Shown here piece by piece: positions 49,101 to 59,759 of a DNA stretch of 64,000 bases (position 1 is its first letter; every line of letters starts with the position of its first letter). Below the pieces are notes generated by a model. That model did not search any database. It was not told the origin of the DNA and saw only the letters and a program-made list of their open reading frames with translations. The stretch is taken from positions 142,270,734 to 142,334,733 of the forward strand of contig JAHLJT010000631.1 in NCBI GenBank assembly GCA_031308135.1. The letters are read 5' to 3'. This stretch comes from Acheta domesticus. Lineage: Eukaryota; Arthropoda; Insecta; Orthoptera; Gryllidae. A program made the translations under genes and the position numbers.

Positions 49101-51069
49101 GAAGTATTAACACCAATCTTATGAAAGAGACAATATGTTTTTCTTTGTAATTTTTTTGTTTTCGTGTTCTGTACAATTTTATGAAACATAATGTATTTAT
49201 ATACTTGAAAAGGCCTACTATTCTTTTTTATTCTTTACGACACGGCATTCCAGCTTAATCCATTTAAAGGACTGACACTTTGTACCCTGAGAAAACTGTA
49301 TATGTAACTCGTGTCATTCAGGTCTCTACCGTCCTCGCCGTTGTGGCGCTAGGAGCGTGTGTCAGCGCGGGCCACATTGGCTATGGATACAGCTCCGGCT
49401 CCGGCCTTGGTGGTGGGTACGGCGGCGGCGGCGACGGCGGCTACGGAGGAAGCGACGGCGGCTACAGTGGCCACGGAAGCCACCACGTCGATTATTATGT
49501 GAGTGATGTATTTTGAAGAAATAATTTTTTTTCTTTGCTTTCATGGAAATTGGTTTCTAGAAAGTAGAAAACTTTATATTTAAATGGCGAACCGTACATT
49601 AATTTAGAAAAATGGTAATTTTTTTCTATCTGTGAAAGGACAAAGAAGGATTTGCTTCGTGAATATATTGTCTTAAAGTGAAAAAAGTATTTTTTCGGAG
49701 GTGACTTGGCTAAGACAAATGTTGCCTTGGCAAACGAGAGCTCGAAATTCTGTATTTAAAATTCAGTAAGATTTGGTGTTTCATTATAATTTTCATTTGA
49801 AACAAAAACTTTTAATGTAATGCTGTCAATGATAGAGAATTTTCTGAGTAATATTAAATACAAAATAGACCACTACAATATAATAATAATCATAATGATA
49901 ATATTATTCACTGACACAAACATTGCCCAAAACATTAATCTGGCTATGATTTTCTGCAAAGTTGTCTAATAAAAGACGAACTACAACTATATTTCATTTA
50001 TTTTCAATACTTCAATTTAATTGCTTTATGAGAATTCATAAAATGTTTAGTAACTGAGTAGTTTTTGCTACTGCACTCCACTAATCCTAAAAAAATTTGA
50101 TGCTGGCATGAAACAAAAAGTAAATCATAGCACCTACAAGACTTTGATATTCCTCGTTGAAATCATTATTATCTCCAGAAGTAAGAAAAAGTCTGTTATA
50201 GTTTAAAATTCTAATATATACTTGTAAGCAATCGATCAGACGAAGATACTTTTTCTACACTTTGACAGCGCTAAAGTTTCTTTAGTTCAATTCAGGTGTA
50301 ACCTGAAATTCCATATACTGGAATCCAACTTCCACAATAGAAAAAGTTGGAATTTCTTTCCTATTTATATTTGACAAAAATGATTGTGCTAATAAGTAGT
50401 TTCACTGGCTTTCATTGTTTTTCCTAATTTAATTGTTTCTTAGAACTTTCAAACGGTCACTCTGCAATTGAGCAGCTTTCTTGCGCTTCTGACCAATAGC
50501 AATGTTATATAAAAGGGCATTGATAACTATAATAATAATTTTTAATGGGATACACGCCTAAGGGCACACTAAAAGAAAACATCTATTAAGAAATGTATAA
50601 ATTCAGTTATTTTCTACTTTTATTCAGAACAAATGTGCTTCGAATTGACTACTTAAATGTAAAATAAAATTTCATACATGAACTATTTCTAAACAAACCA
50701 CTCAGATTAATCTGCTATATTCTGCTGTTTTTTGCTCTTGGTAAAATTAGACAATATTGATACTGCACTTGATAACAATTATCTTATTTTTCTCCTAAGG
50801 CGCACCCACAGTACAAGTTCGACTACGCCGTGCACGATCCCCATACCGGTGACGTGAAGAACCAGTGGGAGACTCGTGATGGTGACGTGGTGAAGGGCGA
50901 GTACAGCCTGGTGGAGCCCGACGGCACCATTCGCACCGTGGAGTACACCGCCGACAAACACAACGGCTTCAACGCAATCGTTAAGAAGTCGGGCCACGCC
51001 AAGCACCCGTCCCCCGTCGTGCACCATGGCAGTGGCTACGGAGGTGGCTTGGGCGGTGGCTACTACTAA
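43117..51069 (+). CDS. RR-2 cuticular protein (chitin-binding), three exons
   Basis: Structural protein of the exoskeleton, secreted by epidermis and bound to chitin. Coding exons join 43117-43128, 49322-49498 and 50800-51069, giving 152 residues; all introns are phase 0 with GT/AG ends. Residues 1-20 form a signal peptide (MHSK, then a [16 protein letters not shown] core, cleavage expected after A20). Residues 21-63 are Gly/Tyr/Ser/His-rich. Residues 68-128 are an extended Rebers-Riddiford domain of RR-2 type: [53 protein letters not shown]; the G96-x8-G105-x6-Y112 spacing is exact. A short Gly/Tyr tail ends the protein. RR-2 proteins are generally linked to stiff, sclerotised cuticle (family knowledge). 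The tiny first exon encoding the start of the signal peptide is typical of insect cuticle genes. Splicing is inferred, not shown; the weakest join is exon 1 to exon 2 across 6.2 kb. Confidence 0.88.
43660..43926 (+). mobile_element. tRNA-derived SINE in cuticular intron 1
   Basis: A perfect 13-bp target-site duplication (AAACATTTCTTAA) flanks it at 43647-43659 and 43927-43939. The head is tRNA-like: GCCTCGTGGTCAGCGTG (A-box region) and GGTTCGATTCCC (B box), with acceptor-like ends GCCTCG/CGAGGC pairing. The tail ends CGGGCTATCGCGCCAAGTATA, similar to the end of the SINE at 56.4 kb. The perfect duplication suggests a recent insertion. Confidence 0.88.
47420..48330. promoter_or_regulatory. Intronic CpG island with a G-rich array
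   Basis: About 900 bp of very CpG-rich sequence inside intron 1, including the 9-bp array at 48134-48236. It has open frames on both strands, as expected of stop-poor GC-rich DNA, but none with a recognisable domain. It could be an enhancer, an alternative promoter or simply a GC-rich repeat; nothing in the sequence decides. Confidence 0.4.
48134..48236. repeat. GGGCGGAGG minisatellite (about 11 copies)
   Basis: Near-perfect 9-bp tandem array. Every unit carries a run of three or more G on the + strand, so the strand could form G-quadruplexes. Because the unit is three codons long, all frames stay open and give false low-complexity proteins such as Ala-Glu-Gly repeats. Confidence 0.95.
49322..49498 (+). 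CDS. Cuticular protein exon 2 (signal peptide core, Gly-rich segment)
   Basis: 59 codons between an acceptor (CATTCAG) ending at 49321 and a GTGAGT donor starting at 49499. It encodes the hydrophobic signal core and a GYGGG/GGY-rich low-complexity stretch ending HHVDYY. GC content and codon use rise sharply against the AT-rich flanks. The open frame extends upstream to 49280 only as intron read-through without an ATG, and downstream past the donor to 49516. Confidence 0.88.
49499..50799 (+). other. Intron 2 of the cuticular gene (1.3 kb)
   Basis: GTGAGT donor and TTTTTCTCCTAAG acceptor with a pyrimidine tract. AT-rich throughout; no feature recognised. Confidence 0.8.
50800..51069 (+). CDS. 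Cuticular protein exon 3 (RR-2 chitin-binding domain)
   Basis: Acceptor TCTCCTAAG ends at 50799; 89 codons and a TAA stop at 51067-51069. It holds the whole Rebers-Riddiford domain on one exon, as is usual for RR-2 genes, then a His/Pro-containing link and a [11 protein letters not shown] end. The exon is GC-rich with strong third-position C/G preference, unlike its surroundings. Confidence 0.93.
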   Translation, partial: AHPQYKFDYAVHDPHTGDVKNQWETRDGDVVKGEYSLVEPDGTIRTVEYTADKHNGFNAIVKKSGHAKHPSPVVHHGSGYGGGLGGGYY

Positions 51070-51171
51070 GGCAGAGTACCCGACACTTCCATTCTCACTG
51101 ACGCCCTCACTTTTATTTATTTATGTTACTTCTACTTTTTGTTCTTTTTGTTTACGTTTTGTAAATATGGT

Positions 51172-51177
51172 AATAAA
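51172..51177 (+). terminator. Poly(A) signal of the cuticular gene
   Basis: AATAAA 103 bp after the stop codon, followed by AT-rich sequence. mRNA cleavage is expected near 51,190-51,200. Confidence 0.8.
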
Positions 51178-51444
51178 AATCTAATTCATATAAAATGATT
51201 TATCAATGCCCTTTTTACTACTTTGAAATACAGCAAAGTTGAGTCCTGCTAATCCGCCAAGACGAGAATTATTTTTCAGACAAAAATTTTGAATTTCTTT
51301 ACGTTTTAAGTTTCAGTGAGGAGTGGGTGGGTGTGACGTATACGTCACAATGATACTTCGATTATCTGTCAAGTCCTAGCTATCCTAGTATTTGTCAAAA
51401 TGGTCCTAGCTATTATTTGTCCAGTCAAGCACTTGGTACAATGA

Positions 51445-52140
51445 CATTTTACTTTTCCGTATGCATACGTATACGGGGAAGTCATGTAATGCCGCGGAAA
51501 ATCGAATTGGAGATTTCAACGGAAATACACGTTTTGGTGTCCCCTGATACCCTGAAAAAGGTTTTTTCCCAAACGTCCGTTCGTCTGTCCGTCCGTCTCT
51601 CCGTCCTTCTGACCGTCCGTCCGTCAGTGAACATTACTGGCGCCTAAACCATGCGAAGATTTTTTTCCAAATTGAAGAAACCATTTGTCTCTGTGGCCCG
51701 AGTTGAAGTTCAGAGGATTTTGAAAAACATTCTTTAAAATTTGCATGGATTCCCCCAAAACATTTTCAACATTTTCTCAAAAACGGCTCCAAAATTTTTC
51801 TTTAAACTTTTGATAGGTGTAGTGTTAAATATACTCTATGAGATGACATAAACGCCCAATTGATCTATATTTTTGTTGTTTTAAAAGTTACAAAAATGTA
51901 ATTTTTACTTGCCTCTCACTAGTTAGTATTTACTTTAGCTGCAATTTCTTTACATATTATATTTATGAGTATACGTGCTTCAAATAATATCCTATAAAGT
52001 TTTTCGAAAACTCGACGGTTTTCTGTGAAAACTGCAACACGTTTACGTGTTTTCGGAAAAGCTCAAACGCAATTTTCTCATAAATGACCCCAATTTTTTT
52101 TCAGCCTTTTCGAACGGATTGTGCCAACTGCACAAGGGTG
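51445..52140 (+). repeat. AT-rich interspersed repeat family, copy 5
   Basis: Begins TTTACTTTTCCGTATGCATA, then ATGTAATGCCGCGGAAAATC, the GTCCGTTCGTCTGTCCGTCC tract (51572-51622), and CTCAAAAACGGCTCCAAAAT (51776). About 250 bp after the cuticular gene's poly(A) site, same orientation. Confidence 0.78.
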
Positions 52141-52327
52141 AAGGGCAAAGTGATTCTGATTTTTCCGCAAATGTGACATTATAATGGTAAAACTGGGGTG
52201 CAGCAGGAAACAGCAGATGCGAAGACGTACTTATAGATTCATTTTATGGCTTATTGTATCTTTTTCGCTGTATGAATTAATTTTCTACTTAACCTGACTT
52301 TAATCGCTTTTTTGTTTATTTTAATTT

Positions 52328-53045
52328 TACTTTCTCTTATACGTACCAATACACGGAGTAATATACGTAGCTCAGAGAAATGTTTGTAATGCCGCGGAAA
52401 AATTGTTTTGAGAGTTCAACGGAAATACACTTTCAGGGGTGCCCTGTAACCGAAAAGGGCTTTTTTTCAAAACGACCGTCCGTGAATTAATGCGCCTAAT
52501 CTATTCATAGGATTTTTTTTCCAAAATGAATTTCTCTAGCACTACTCGATGCCCTGCGATATTTAAAAGAATTATTTAAATATGGGGGTTCTTTACATGA
52601 AGACCCTGAGGTATTTTCAAAATTTTCTCCGAAGATTTTTCTAATTTTTTTTTCTTTAAGTTTCCTAGAACAATAGATTGAAACACACGAAAATGGCATA
52701 GGGTGGATTCCCAATGTTAACCCTAAATTTTCGAAAGATCCAAACGTTCGAAATTTTTGAAACCCCTCTTACAACTACATTATCGTGGACATATTTTTTC
52801 TTTAAATGAAAATTGTTCTCCGCAATCAGTTCTTTCATTCATATCGTTTTCATTGTTTTAAAAATATTAGTTTTTGCTTAATGTTTTGTGAAATACAGCC
52901 AATTTGACAACATATTAAAAACAAGATATTCTCGAAAACAGCTCCCATTTTTATGTATGTTCTCGGGTATGAACACGTGCTGAGTCTCAAGTCGAATGCA
53001 TGTTTTTTGAAGTGAACATACATTTTCTGGTAAACTTTTAGCATT
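52328..53045 (+). repeat. AT-rich interspersed repeat family, copy 6
   Basis: TTTACTTTCTCTTATACGTA, then TGTAATGCCGCGGAAAAATT and AACGGAAATACACTTTCAGG, in tandem with copy 5 but with the GTCC tract almost gone (GACCGTCCGTG). Confidence 0.72.
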
Positions 53046-55780
53046 TCAATTTCTCTGTGTTTTCCAGGTGTTCACTGTTTTTACAGAAATCGCTCACGCT
53101 TATCACTGGATACATGACTCATGACACTTTCGTAATTCATTTCGCATGGCCAAAAGTAGAGAATAGTAGGGTTTTAACTTTAGTGATATTAATGACTAAT
53201 GCAAAGAAGTTATTCATTAACATGAAATACATCAGTAGTATTACGTGAAATACATCGTCGAACTTAACAACTCAAGGCAAAATTAAAAATTTTCAATTGA
53301 AAGAATATTGATTTCACAATCGCGTTTTCTTAAGGGGTGCCAGAATTGGCAAAAATGATGAAAATATATTTTTTTACTTTTCGAAATTATTAATTACTTT
53401 GTAGTTTTTGTGTTAAATAAACCAAGTTTCTTCTTAATATGTCATCTCTAAATATTTTTTAAAAAATTTTGAAGTTAACATAGCATGGAAGTGGGTGTGG
53501 CCGTTTTGGCCCAACGTTGGTGTTCCTTGAACGTGTGAAAGTATGATAGTTCCTTGAATGTGAACATTCAAGAGATAGGCCATTCTCGCTCCCTGAGCGA
53601 AATCATAACAGGAACGTTCGATTTAGTGACAAATATGTGTGTCTGTTAAAAGAGCTGTCCGCCCATTAGAGTGATACTAAATCTAAGATGAGATTTTACA
53701 ATATAAAATAGACCCTACTGAGACTTGTTCTTTCTTGAGTACTTGGCAATAATGTAATTTATTTCATTTTGTTGTCACATATAACAAATAAAATTATTTT
53801 ATAAAGCGTATCACAAAACGAAAAAGACAAAAAATCTTCCATTCGTATTGGCAAAACGGATTACACAAAACAGATTTTTACAAGAAAATAAACGTGAAAT
53901 AAATAATAAGTATTAAAGTAAAGGTACCAACTGTGCATTGCACACAGGCTGATGTGGCCCTAAGGCAGACCTGTACAGCATGTTGCACTTTCACTGACCT
54001 CAGGAGCTGCGTGCGGGCAACTCGGGTGCAAAGAGAAAATCGATGAAGAATGGGGATGAGACCCAATCTAGGAGTGGGGACCACCAATCAGGATGCGCAA
54101 TTCGAAAGATAGCGCGTAAATTTAAAGAGCAATCGGCAAGAACATGACGATCATATACAGTTCAAGTAATATTGTATTTTGTATTATATTGCAAATGTTT
54201 GTTTTCGGTATATGACAGGGCGAAATATTAAACTACAACGAATTATACATATTAGATTTCGACACCAAGTATTATAATTGCTTGTAGGGCTTATAATATA
54301 ATTCCCTTTGCTACGATGTAATCACAAATTTAGTGTTGTGCTAAACACAAAATTTTGATACTGAATTGTTTTTGTTTGATGATGACAGCAATAAACTTTT
54401 TTAATAACTATGTTTAATTGAATAAGACGAGAACCGTCAAAGCAAAAACATATTGTTCTTAAAAAAATCATGATTATTTTCTGTTCTAATTTCTGACAAG
54501 AGTGCAGAGTCGTTTACGAGATCGTATAAAAATATAAAGCCCTTTGCATTCTATTTAACCAATACTCATGATTATCTTATGATTGTCCGTAACATATCGT
54601 CACTGAAGTTTGCTTGTTGATCTCTTTTATTCAGTTTCATAATGGGGGAAAATGGTCACAAATGTGCTATTAAACATTACCCTTCTTGGAATTGCCACAT
54701 ATTCTATTTTTATGTCAATCTTGATGTGAGAAATTGCTCTCTTGATTTTGTTCATTTTTCTATGAATTGGAGATTATAACATTCCTGGTGAACAATCAAT
54801 TATTAAATTGCAATTCTGTCTTAGATAGAATTTAATATTATTTTTTTCTTATATATAAGAATATATTTTAAAGCTATTACTTTAAACTAATGCTTAAGTG
54901 TCACAATGAGCATGTTAATTTTTTTAAAAAAAATTATAAAATGAAAATACATTCAGTGGTGGATACAGAGGTGCATATACAGCAGTGCACAGAACGTAAG
55001 CAGCGAATTATGACCCTGGTAACTTGAAATATCATCTCCTGTATTATTTCAGTAGTATACCTTCGCGTTCCGGCTCTCACACGCAACCAATCTTTATAAA
55101 TGAGCGCTCTAAGGAACGAGAATTCCACGGAGACTTGACGAATTCCACTTTGACTTTAAAAATATGGATGATTTCTTAAAAAAAAACATCAAAATATTCA
55201 TGTAAAATGCAACCCGCATTACATGTCAAATTACATTGGCAAATAACTCATAAACAAAGCGTTTTAGAGCCTCAAAAGTAAAATTTTGAGGCCAAAGGCC
55301 TCAAAGAAACGTTTTTCACACCATAATCTACAAGATGAGACATTATCCGATCCGCTCAATTAACTTTTCGGTTCCATGCGTCAATACTATCGAGGCCACC
55401 TGAATATTTCAGCCCTTCCTGCTGGTAGCAATTTTTGCGGCGACACGCTTAGAAGGCTTAGATTAGACAATCTTTATTTACGCTTTCTGTTAACACCGTA
55501 GTTTGTGCAGTCTGACGAGGTTTATTTGCATAATCATTAATTCAAGATTTGCTCTCCAGCAACAACTAGAAGTACTATTATAGTTGCTTGATACCTATAC
55601 CTATGAAGATTGTTTCTTATGCATGTAGTGAAAATATTCAATTAAGGTTTTTTCATGGTCTATAAGTGCTGTGTACTTAATTGTGGAGGGATGTGGGTGT
55701 TCAGTGAAGAGTGAAGACTGTGTTTGTGTTTTACCTGTACCAATATTTTCGTTTTCATTCGATGAAATTTTCAAGCCAAC
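53046..55780. other. Mostly anonymous AT-rich DNA
   Basis: A ~160-bp block at about 55200-55360 (TTTTGAGG, CTCAAAGAAACG, TTTTCACACC, TAATCTACAAGATGA) matches the Helitron derivative at 61430-61560. About 53890-54120 has intermediate GC without a recognised family. A 63-codon minus frame at 55601-55792 is unassigned. Confidence 0.4.
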
Positions 55781-55794
55781 AGGTTCAGACACGT

Positions 55795-56145
55795 AGCTTT
55801 CTCAAAAGTAAAAAGCTAATATTTTTGTGACTATCACGAAAAACTAAAACCTAACTGACAAAGAATATTGAATAATTACTTCAAATGTCTTTAAGTAAGT
55901 GTTGGGAATTGTTCCAAGCAAATTCTCCATGATATTGAATAAATATTTATTGAAAATTTCTTTTACACATTAATTGCACTGTTTTTTTATTTTATTTATA
56001 ATTGTGTTAGTACATTGCACGTTACCTTTATAGATTTTAAACAAATAAACACGTTTCGTTAACTACTTTCCCTCTTAGAATAAAAATAGAAGGATAGGGA
56101 TGAGTGTGGGGTCTAACATGCGAGAGTTCTCGCACGGGTACGCAG
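55795..56145 (+). repeat. Direct repeat, copy 1 (~320-350 bp)
   Basis: Shares GCTTTCTCAA(A/G)AGTAAAAA, GGAATTGTTCCAAG-type blocks and TCTAACATGCGAGAGTTCTC with the copy at 57183-57495. Ends in a TGCGAGA/TCTCGCA hairpin. Confidence 0.75.
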
Positions 56146-56401
56146 ACGTGGTGGGGGAAAACTTGTGCTATGACACAACACAAAGAACTAACTTTTTAAA
56201 GTAGCTAAAGTAAAATAGCTTGAAATAAATGGAAAACAAAAATCAAAACGCGCTAGCCTACAATACTACGTGAATCAATTAAAAAACAACTAAATTTAAA
56301 ATTATAGAAAGAATAGTGCAAGTCACCCGACAACTGCCAACGATCGCAGTCCAAACGCACGATTTATGCGTACTTGCGATTTATGCTATGTATACTTGCG
56401 G

Positions 56402-56740
56402 ATTCGATGGAATGAGGGTTAGCGTGCCGGACTGTCGTACCCAAGTGCGCGGGTTCAAACCCGAAAGAAGCCGTGGATTTTTTAAGGGCGAAAAAATCCT
56501 TCGTACGCCTTCCGCGGAGGGGAAGTAAAGCCGGCTGGCCCATGTTAGTAGATTTACTTGCATGTAAAAGATCCTCAAGCCTAAATGACGCCTCTGAGCT
56601 AAATTCAAATCGCCTGTTTCGTCGCCCGAGATAATACCTTCTTTCTCCGCTAGGTGAAAGGAGCGTAGCGAAATTTGCGTGGTCAGACGGAAGAGCGGGC
56701 CTGATGGCCCGAGTCGCGCCACGTAAAATAAGGCAACTAT
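56402..56740 (+). mobile_element. tRNA-derived SINE
   Basis: GGGTTAGCGTGCCGGAC (A-box region) and CGGGTTCAAACCCG (B box near 56449-56462), body containing ATAATACCTTCTTTCTCCGC, end GGCCCGAGTCGCGCCACGTA resembling the end of the SINE at 43.9 kb. Confidence 0.68.
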
Positions 56741-57182
56741 TTATATGTTGGCGGTATCTGGAAGTATGTACAGCTGCAAACGCCCAGCTGCAAACTTATA
56801 TTGTAAATGAAACAGAAGGTGTCGGTTCGTTAAGATATTAAAAATGCAAACATCGTTTGAGCAACATTCCCATGTACCGAAGTGGGCTTCCTAATGCCTA
56901 CTAAATTGTTTCTAATGCTAACAAATGGTACTCAAAGGTGAAAACATTGGTTTGATTATTTTTTTTGCTCGGAATTGCTTTTCTTGAGGTACGTAAGGAC
57001 GCAGAAAATAATTCAATACTTTTTAGTATACAAATAATTTTTCAATTTTCTCACCCCAGCAAGCTAGCACCCTGACTTTCCAAAACCCACTCGGTTCCTC
57101 ATAACAAATCAAGGAAAGTTAAATAATATTGCAATGAGTAGGTCTGTTCTTGTCTGATCCGGTATTTTCGCACTACTTTACT

Positions 57183-57495
57183 TGGCTTTCTCAAGAGTAA
57201 AAACCTTTTCTATTATTTGACTATCAATGAAAGCGAAAAGCTAACTCTCAAGGAAGATTGAAACATTTCTTCAAATGTTGTTTTTAAAGAAGTATGAATT
57301 GTTCCAAGAACATCTCTCTATAATGTTGAATAAACTTTAATTGAAAATTTGTTTCAAACATCAATGGCATTGTTATTTTGTTTGATATTCTGTAAGTACA
57401 TTAGTAGTTCCTCTCCTTTATGGAAAGGATAGACAAATGGATAGGGAAAGGGTGGGATTTAACATGCGAGACCGTTCTCGCACGGGTACGCTAGT
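57183..57495 (+). repeat. Direct repeat, copy 2 (~310 bp)
   Basis: Colinear with 55795-56145 with many substitutions and small indels; the terminal TTAACATGCGAGACCGTTCT hairpin and CGCACGGGTACGC are the best-kept part. Confidence 0.75.
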
Positions 57496-57589
57496 TAGAC
57501 ATTATTCATTTAAACAAATGGGCATTTAATTTTGAAGCATGGATCATGATTAGACGCCCAGGCATTCAATCTTCGCGCCGCGTCGTGCT

Positions 57590-57985
57590 ACGTCGGACTT
57601 CTCCCCTCCCCGCAAAGCTTTCTACTCCCAACTACTTGCACTTTCGGCGCTGCCACGGGCAGACGATCGGCTCTCAAGTGCAGAATGCCCGCGGGAGCAG
57701 GCGTTGTGCAGGTCTGCCCTAAGGGGAGGTGAAGGCAGGTCTCCACCTTTTCGTCACCGTCGGAGGTTGTGTGGCGAGCAGTCGGCACAAGGAGGAGGTT
57801 GTGTCCGGCCGCCTTTACCCCCAGGAAAGATCCTGGTACTCACTTGGAAAGGAGGCTGAGTCGACCCCAGAGCCGGCCTGAAGGGAAAGCACCAGATAAA
57901 AATCCCAGACTACGCTGGGATTCGAAACTGGGTCCTTCCGGTCACCAAGCACGTGCCCTGCCACTGAGTCACCGCGGGTCCTTAA
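57590..57985 (-). mobile_element. tRNA-derived SINE
   Basis: On the minus strand: CGGTGACTCAGTGGCAG (A box, about 57958-57974), AGTTTCGAATCCCAG (B box, about 57917-57931), then a ~330-bp GC-rich body ending near GCGGGGAGGGGAG. Confidence 0.72.
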
Positions 57986-58139
57986 TATTGAAGTTCTTAC
58001 ACATATTTCAAATATCGATTTTATAAATAGGCCATTAAACAGACATACAATTATTTATTAAAATAAAATTATTAAAAAATACAACGTTGCGATCCTGTAT
58101 AGGGAAATCCTCAGGCACATATCAACAATTGTACGAGGG

Positions 58140-58665
58140 TGGGTACATCTGACATGGCACGTCCAACAATTGGAAATACTCTTCTTCACTCCAAGGGTTA
58201 GGTTCTAAAACCTGCTCCGGTGTCTGTTTCCTTCTGGGTCCGCCTATATCTCTTCTTCCTCTGCATCTGCAGTCCACTGCAAGTCTGGTAGTCATTCTTC
58301 TTAGACGTTCATACCATCTTTTCTGATTTCTTTCCAGTTTCTCAAGCAGTGGTTCGACTCCCAGCTCATTTCTTATCTGAGTATTTTTCTTTTTATTTAA
58401 GATGTAATAACCTAGAATGCTTCTCAAAAATGTTATTTCTGCTGCCTGGATTTTAGAGTTATCTTTTTTGACGTCACTCTTGCTTCATCTCCATACATTT
58501 TTACTGGAACATCTACTGTGTTGAAGAATTTTATATTTGTTTCTTCCTGCTATTATTTTCCTTTTATTTTTTAGATGTCTATGTATCGTGCGACAGATAT
58601 TTCTAAATTTATTTAGTCTTTCTATATGTCTTTAAAAGGAGATATAGGAAAATATTAATATTGCA
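58140..58665 (-). pseudogene. LINE RT C-terminal relic, same group as the 13-22 kb LINE
   Basis: The minus strand reads AAEITFLRSILGY, NTQIRNELGVEPLLEKLERN, QKRWYERLRRM and CRGRRDIGGPRRKQTPEQV, aligning with MKFLRRTLGC...GRRDVGRPKK of the larger copy, preceded by a broken NTVDVPVKMYGDEA segment. The RT core is absent (5' truncated). Confidence 0.78.
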
Positions 58666-58714
58666 ATTTTGGTTTTATCAGAAAACTAGGATAGCCGTGA
58701 GTACTTTTCAAATA

Positions 58715-59742
58715 CGAGGGCTGCTCCAAAAATTTGCAGACTGACATCAGAAAACAAAATGTATTTTATTTATAAGTTGAAGTCTGGGTCCCCTTCAAAG
58801 TACTCTCCTCCCCAACTCACACATTTATCGATGTTTCTACTTGATGAAACAGTCCTGCTACGTTTCTTTTGTAATGTCCTTCAGATCCTTTGTCGCGTTT
58901 GTCATAATCCTGGAAATGGTCTCAAATCTTCCTTTTAAGGTTATTTTGAGTTGGGAAACAAGCAAAAGTCACAAGAAGCAAGGTCAGGTGAGTAGGGGGT
59001 GGCGGGAAAAACAGTGATCGAGTGTTTGGCCAAAACTCACGAGTTCTGAGTGCTGAATGGACTAGATCATTGTCATCATGGGAAAGCCAGTCCTCTATAT
59101 TTATGGACTTCTGGAACGCATAGTGTCCTTCAGATGTTTCAGAACTTCAATGTCGTAATTCTGAATCGCCTTGGATCGAACTAGACAAACTTTTTTGGGT
59201 CTGGGGGAAGTTTCACCCATCCACTGGGACGATTAGATCTTTTTATCTATGTCATTATCATGAACCCATGTTTCATCACCAATTATGATCCGTAATGAGA
59301 TGTTTTTATCTTCTTCTGAACAATCAAGTAGTTCCTCACAAAGCTAGGACACGATGGGCTTTTGGTTCCTCAGTCATCAGGCGTGCCACAAATTTCGCAA
59401 CAATGCCGTACATCTTCAATTTTTCAGTCAAAGTGTCGTGATAAGAACCAGCTGATATCACACACTCTTTACCAAGCTCCTTGGTAGTCACACGTCGATT
59501 TGCTCGCAACAGGGTATTGATTTTGTCGACGTGTGTGTGTCGTCAGTTGACATGGAAGGACCTCCAGAATGTTCATCGTTTTCAAAGGAATGTCAACCAT
59601 CTTTAAAATGTTCATATCACTTGAAACATGACGCACGCTTCATAGCAACATCATCGTAATCCATGTTAAACATATCGAAAGTTTCTGTCGCTGATTTTGT
59701 AAGTTCAACACAAAATATTACAGCAACTCGTTGCTCTTTCAG
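58715..59742 (-). pseudogene. mariner transposase relic
   Basis: The minus strand reads, with many stops and frameshifts, an N-terminal HTH_48-like segment (QRVAVIFCVELTKSATETFD, then DDVAMKRASCFK and SGGPSMSTDD), the first catalytic motif GDETWVHDND (about 59250-59285) and the second DNDLVHSALRTREFW and YSPDLASCDFCLFP (about 58945-59075). Mariner transposases cut and paste DNA at TA. The downstream end has TA (58713-58714) and CGAGGGCTGCTCCAAAAATT; no matching upstream inverted repeat was found. Inactive. Confidence 0.82.
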
Positions 59743-59759
59743 ATCATTTATTCTGAAAT

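Larger units (their letters stand above)
43129..49321 (+). other. Intron 1 of the cuticular gene (6.2 kb)
   Basis: Bounded by GTGAGG and CATTCAG. It contains a SINE with target duplication (43660-43926), a fragment near 44925-45000 that shares a TCGCATCAA...TAGCGAC motif with the SINE at 39.6 kb, long AT-rich spacers, and a CpG island at about 47420-48330. No coding exon was recognised inside it. Open frames at 44.5-44.8, 46.0-46.3 and 46.4-46.7 kb match no family I know. Confidence 0.7.

Noticed and set aside
49280..49516. Single-exon start of the cuticular protein at 49280
   Set aside because: The first codon there is not ATG and the residues before VSTVLAVV do not form a signal peptide; an AG acceptor at 49320-49321 and the MHSK exon at 43117 explain it better.
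56449..56462. Palindrome CGGGTTCAAACCCG as a regulatory operator
   Set aside because: It is the B box/T-arm of a tRNA-derived SINE.
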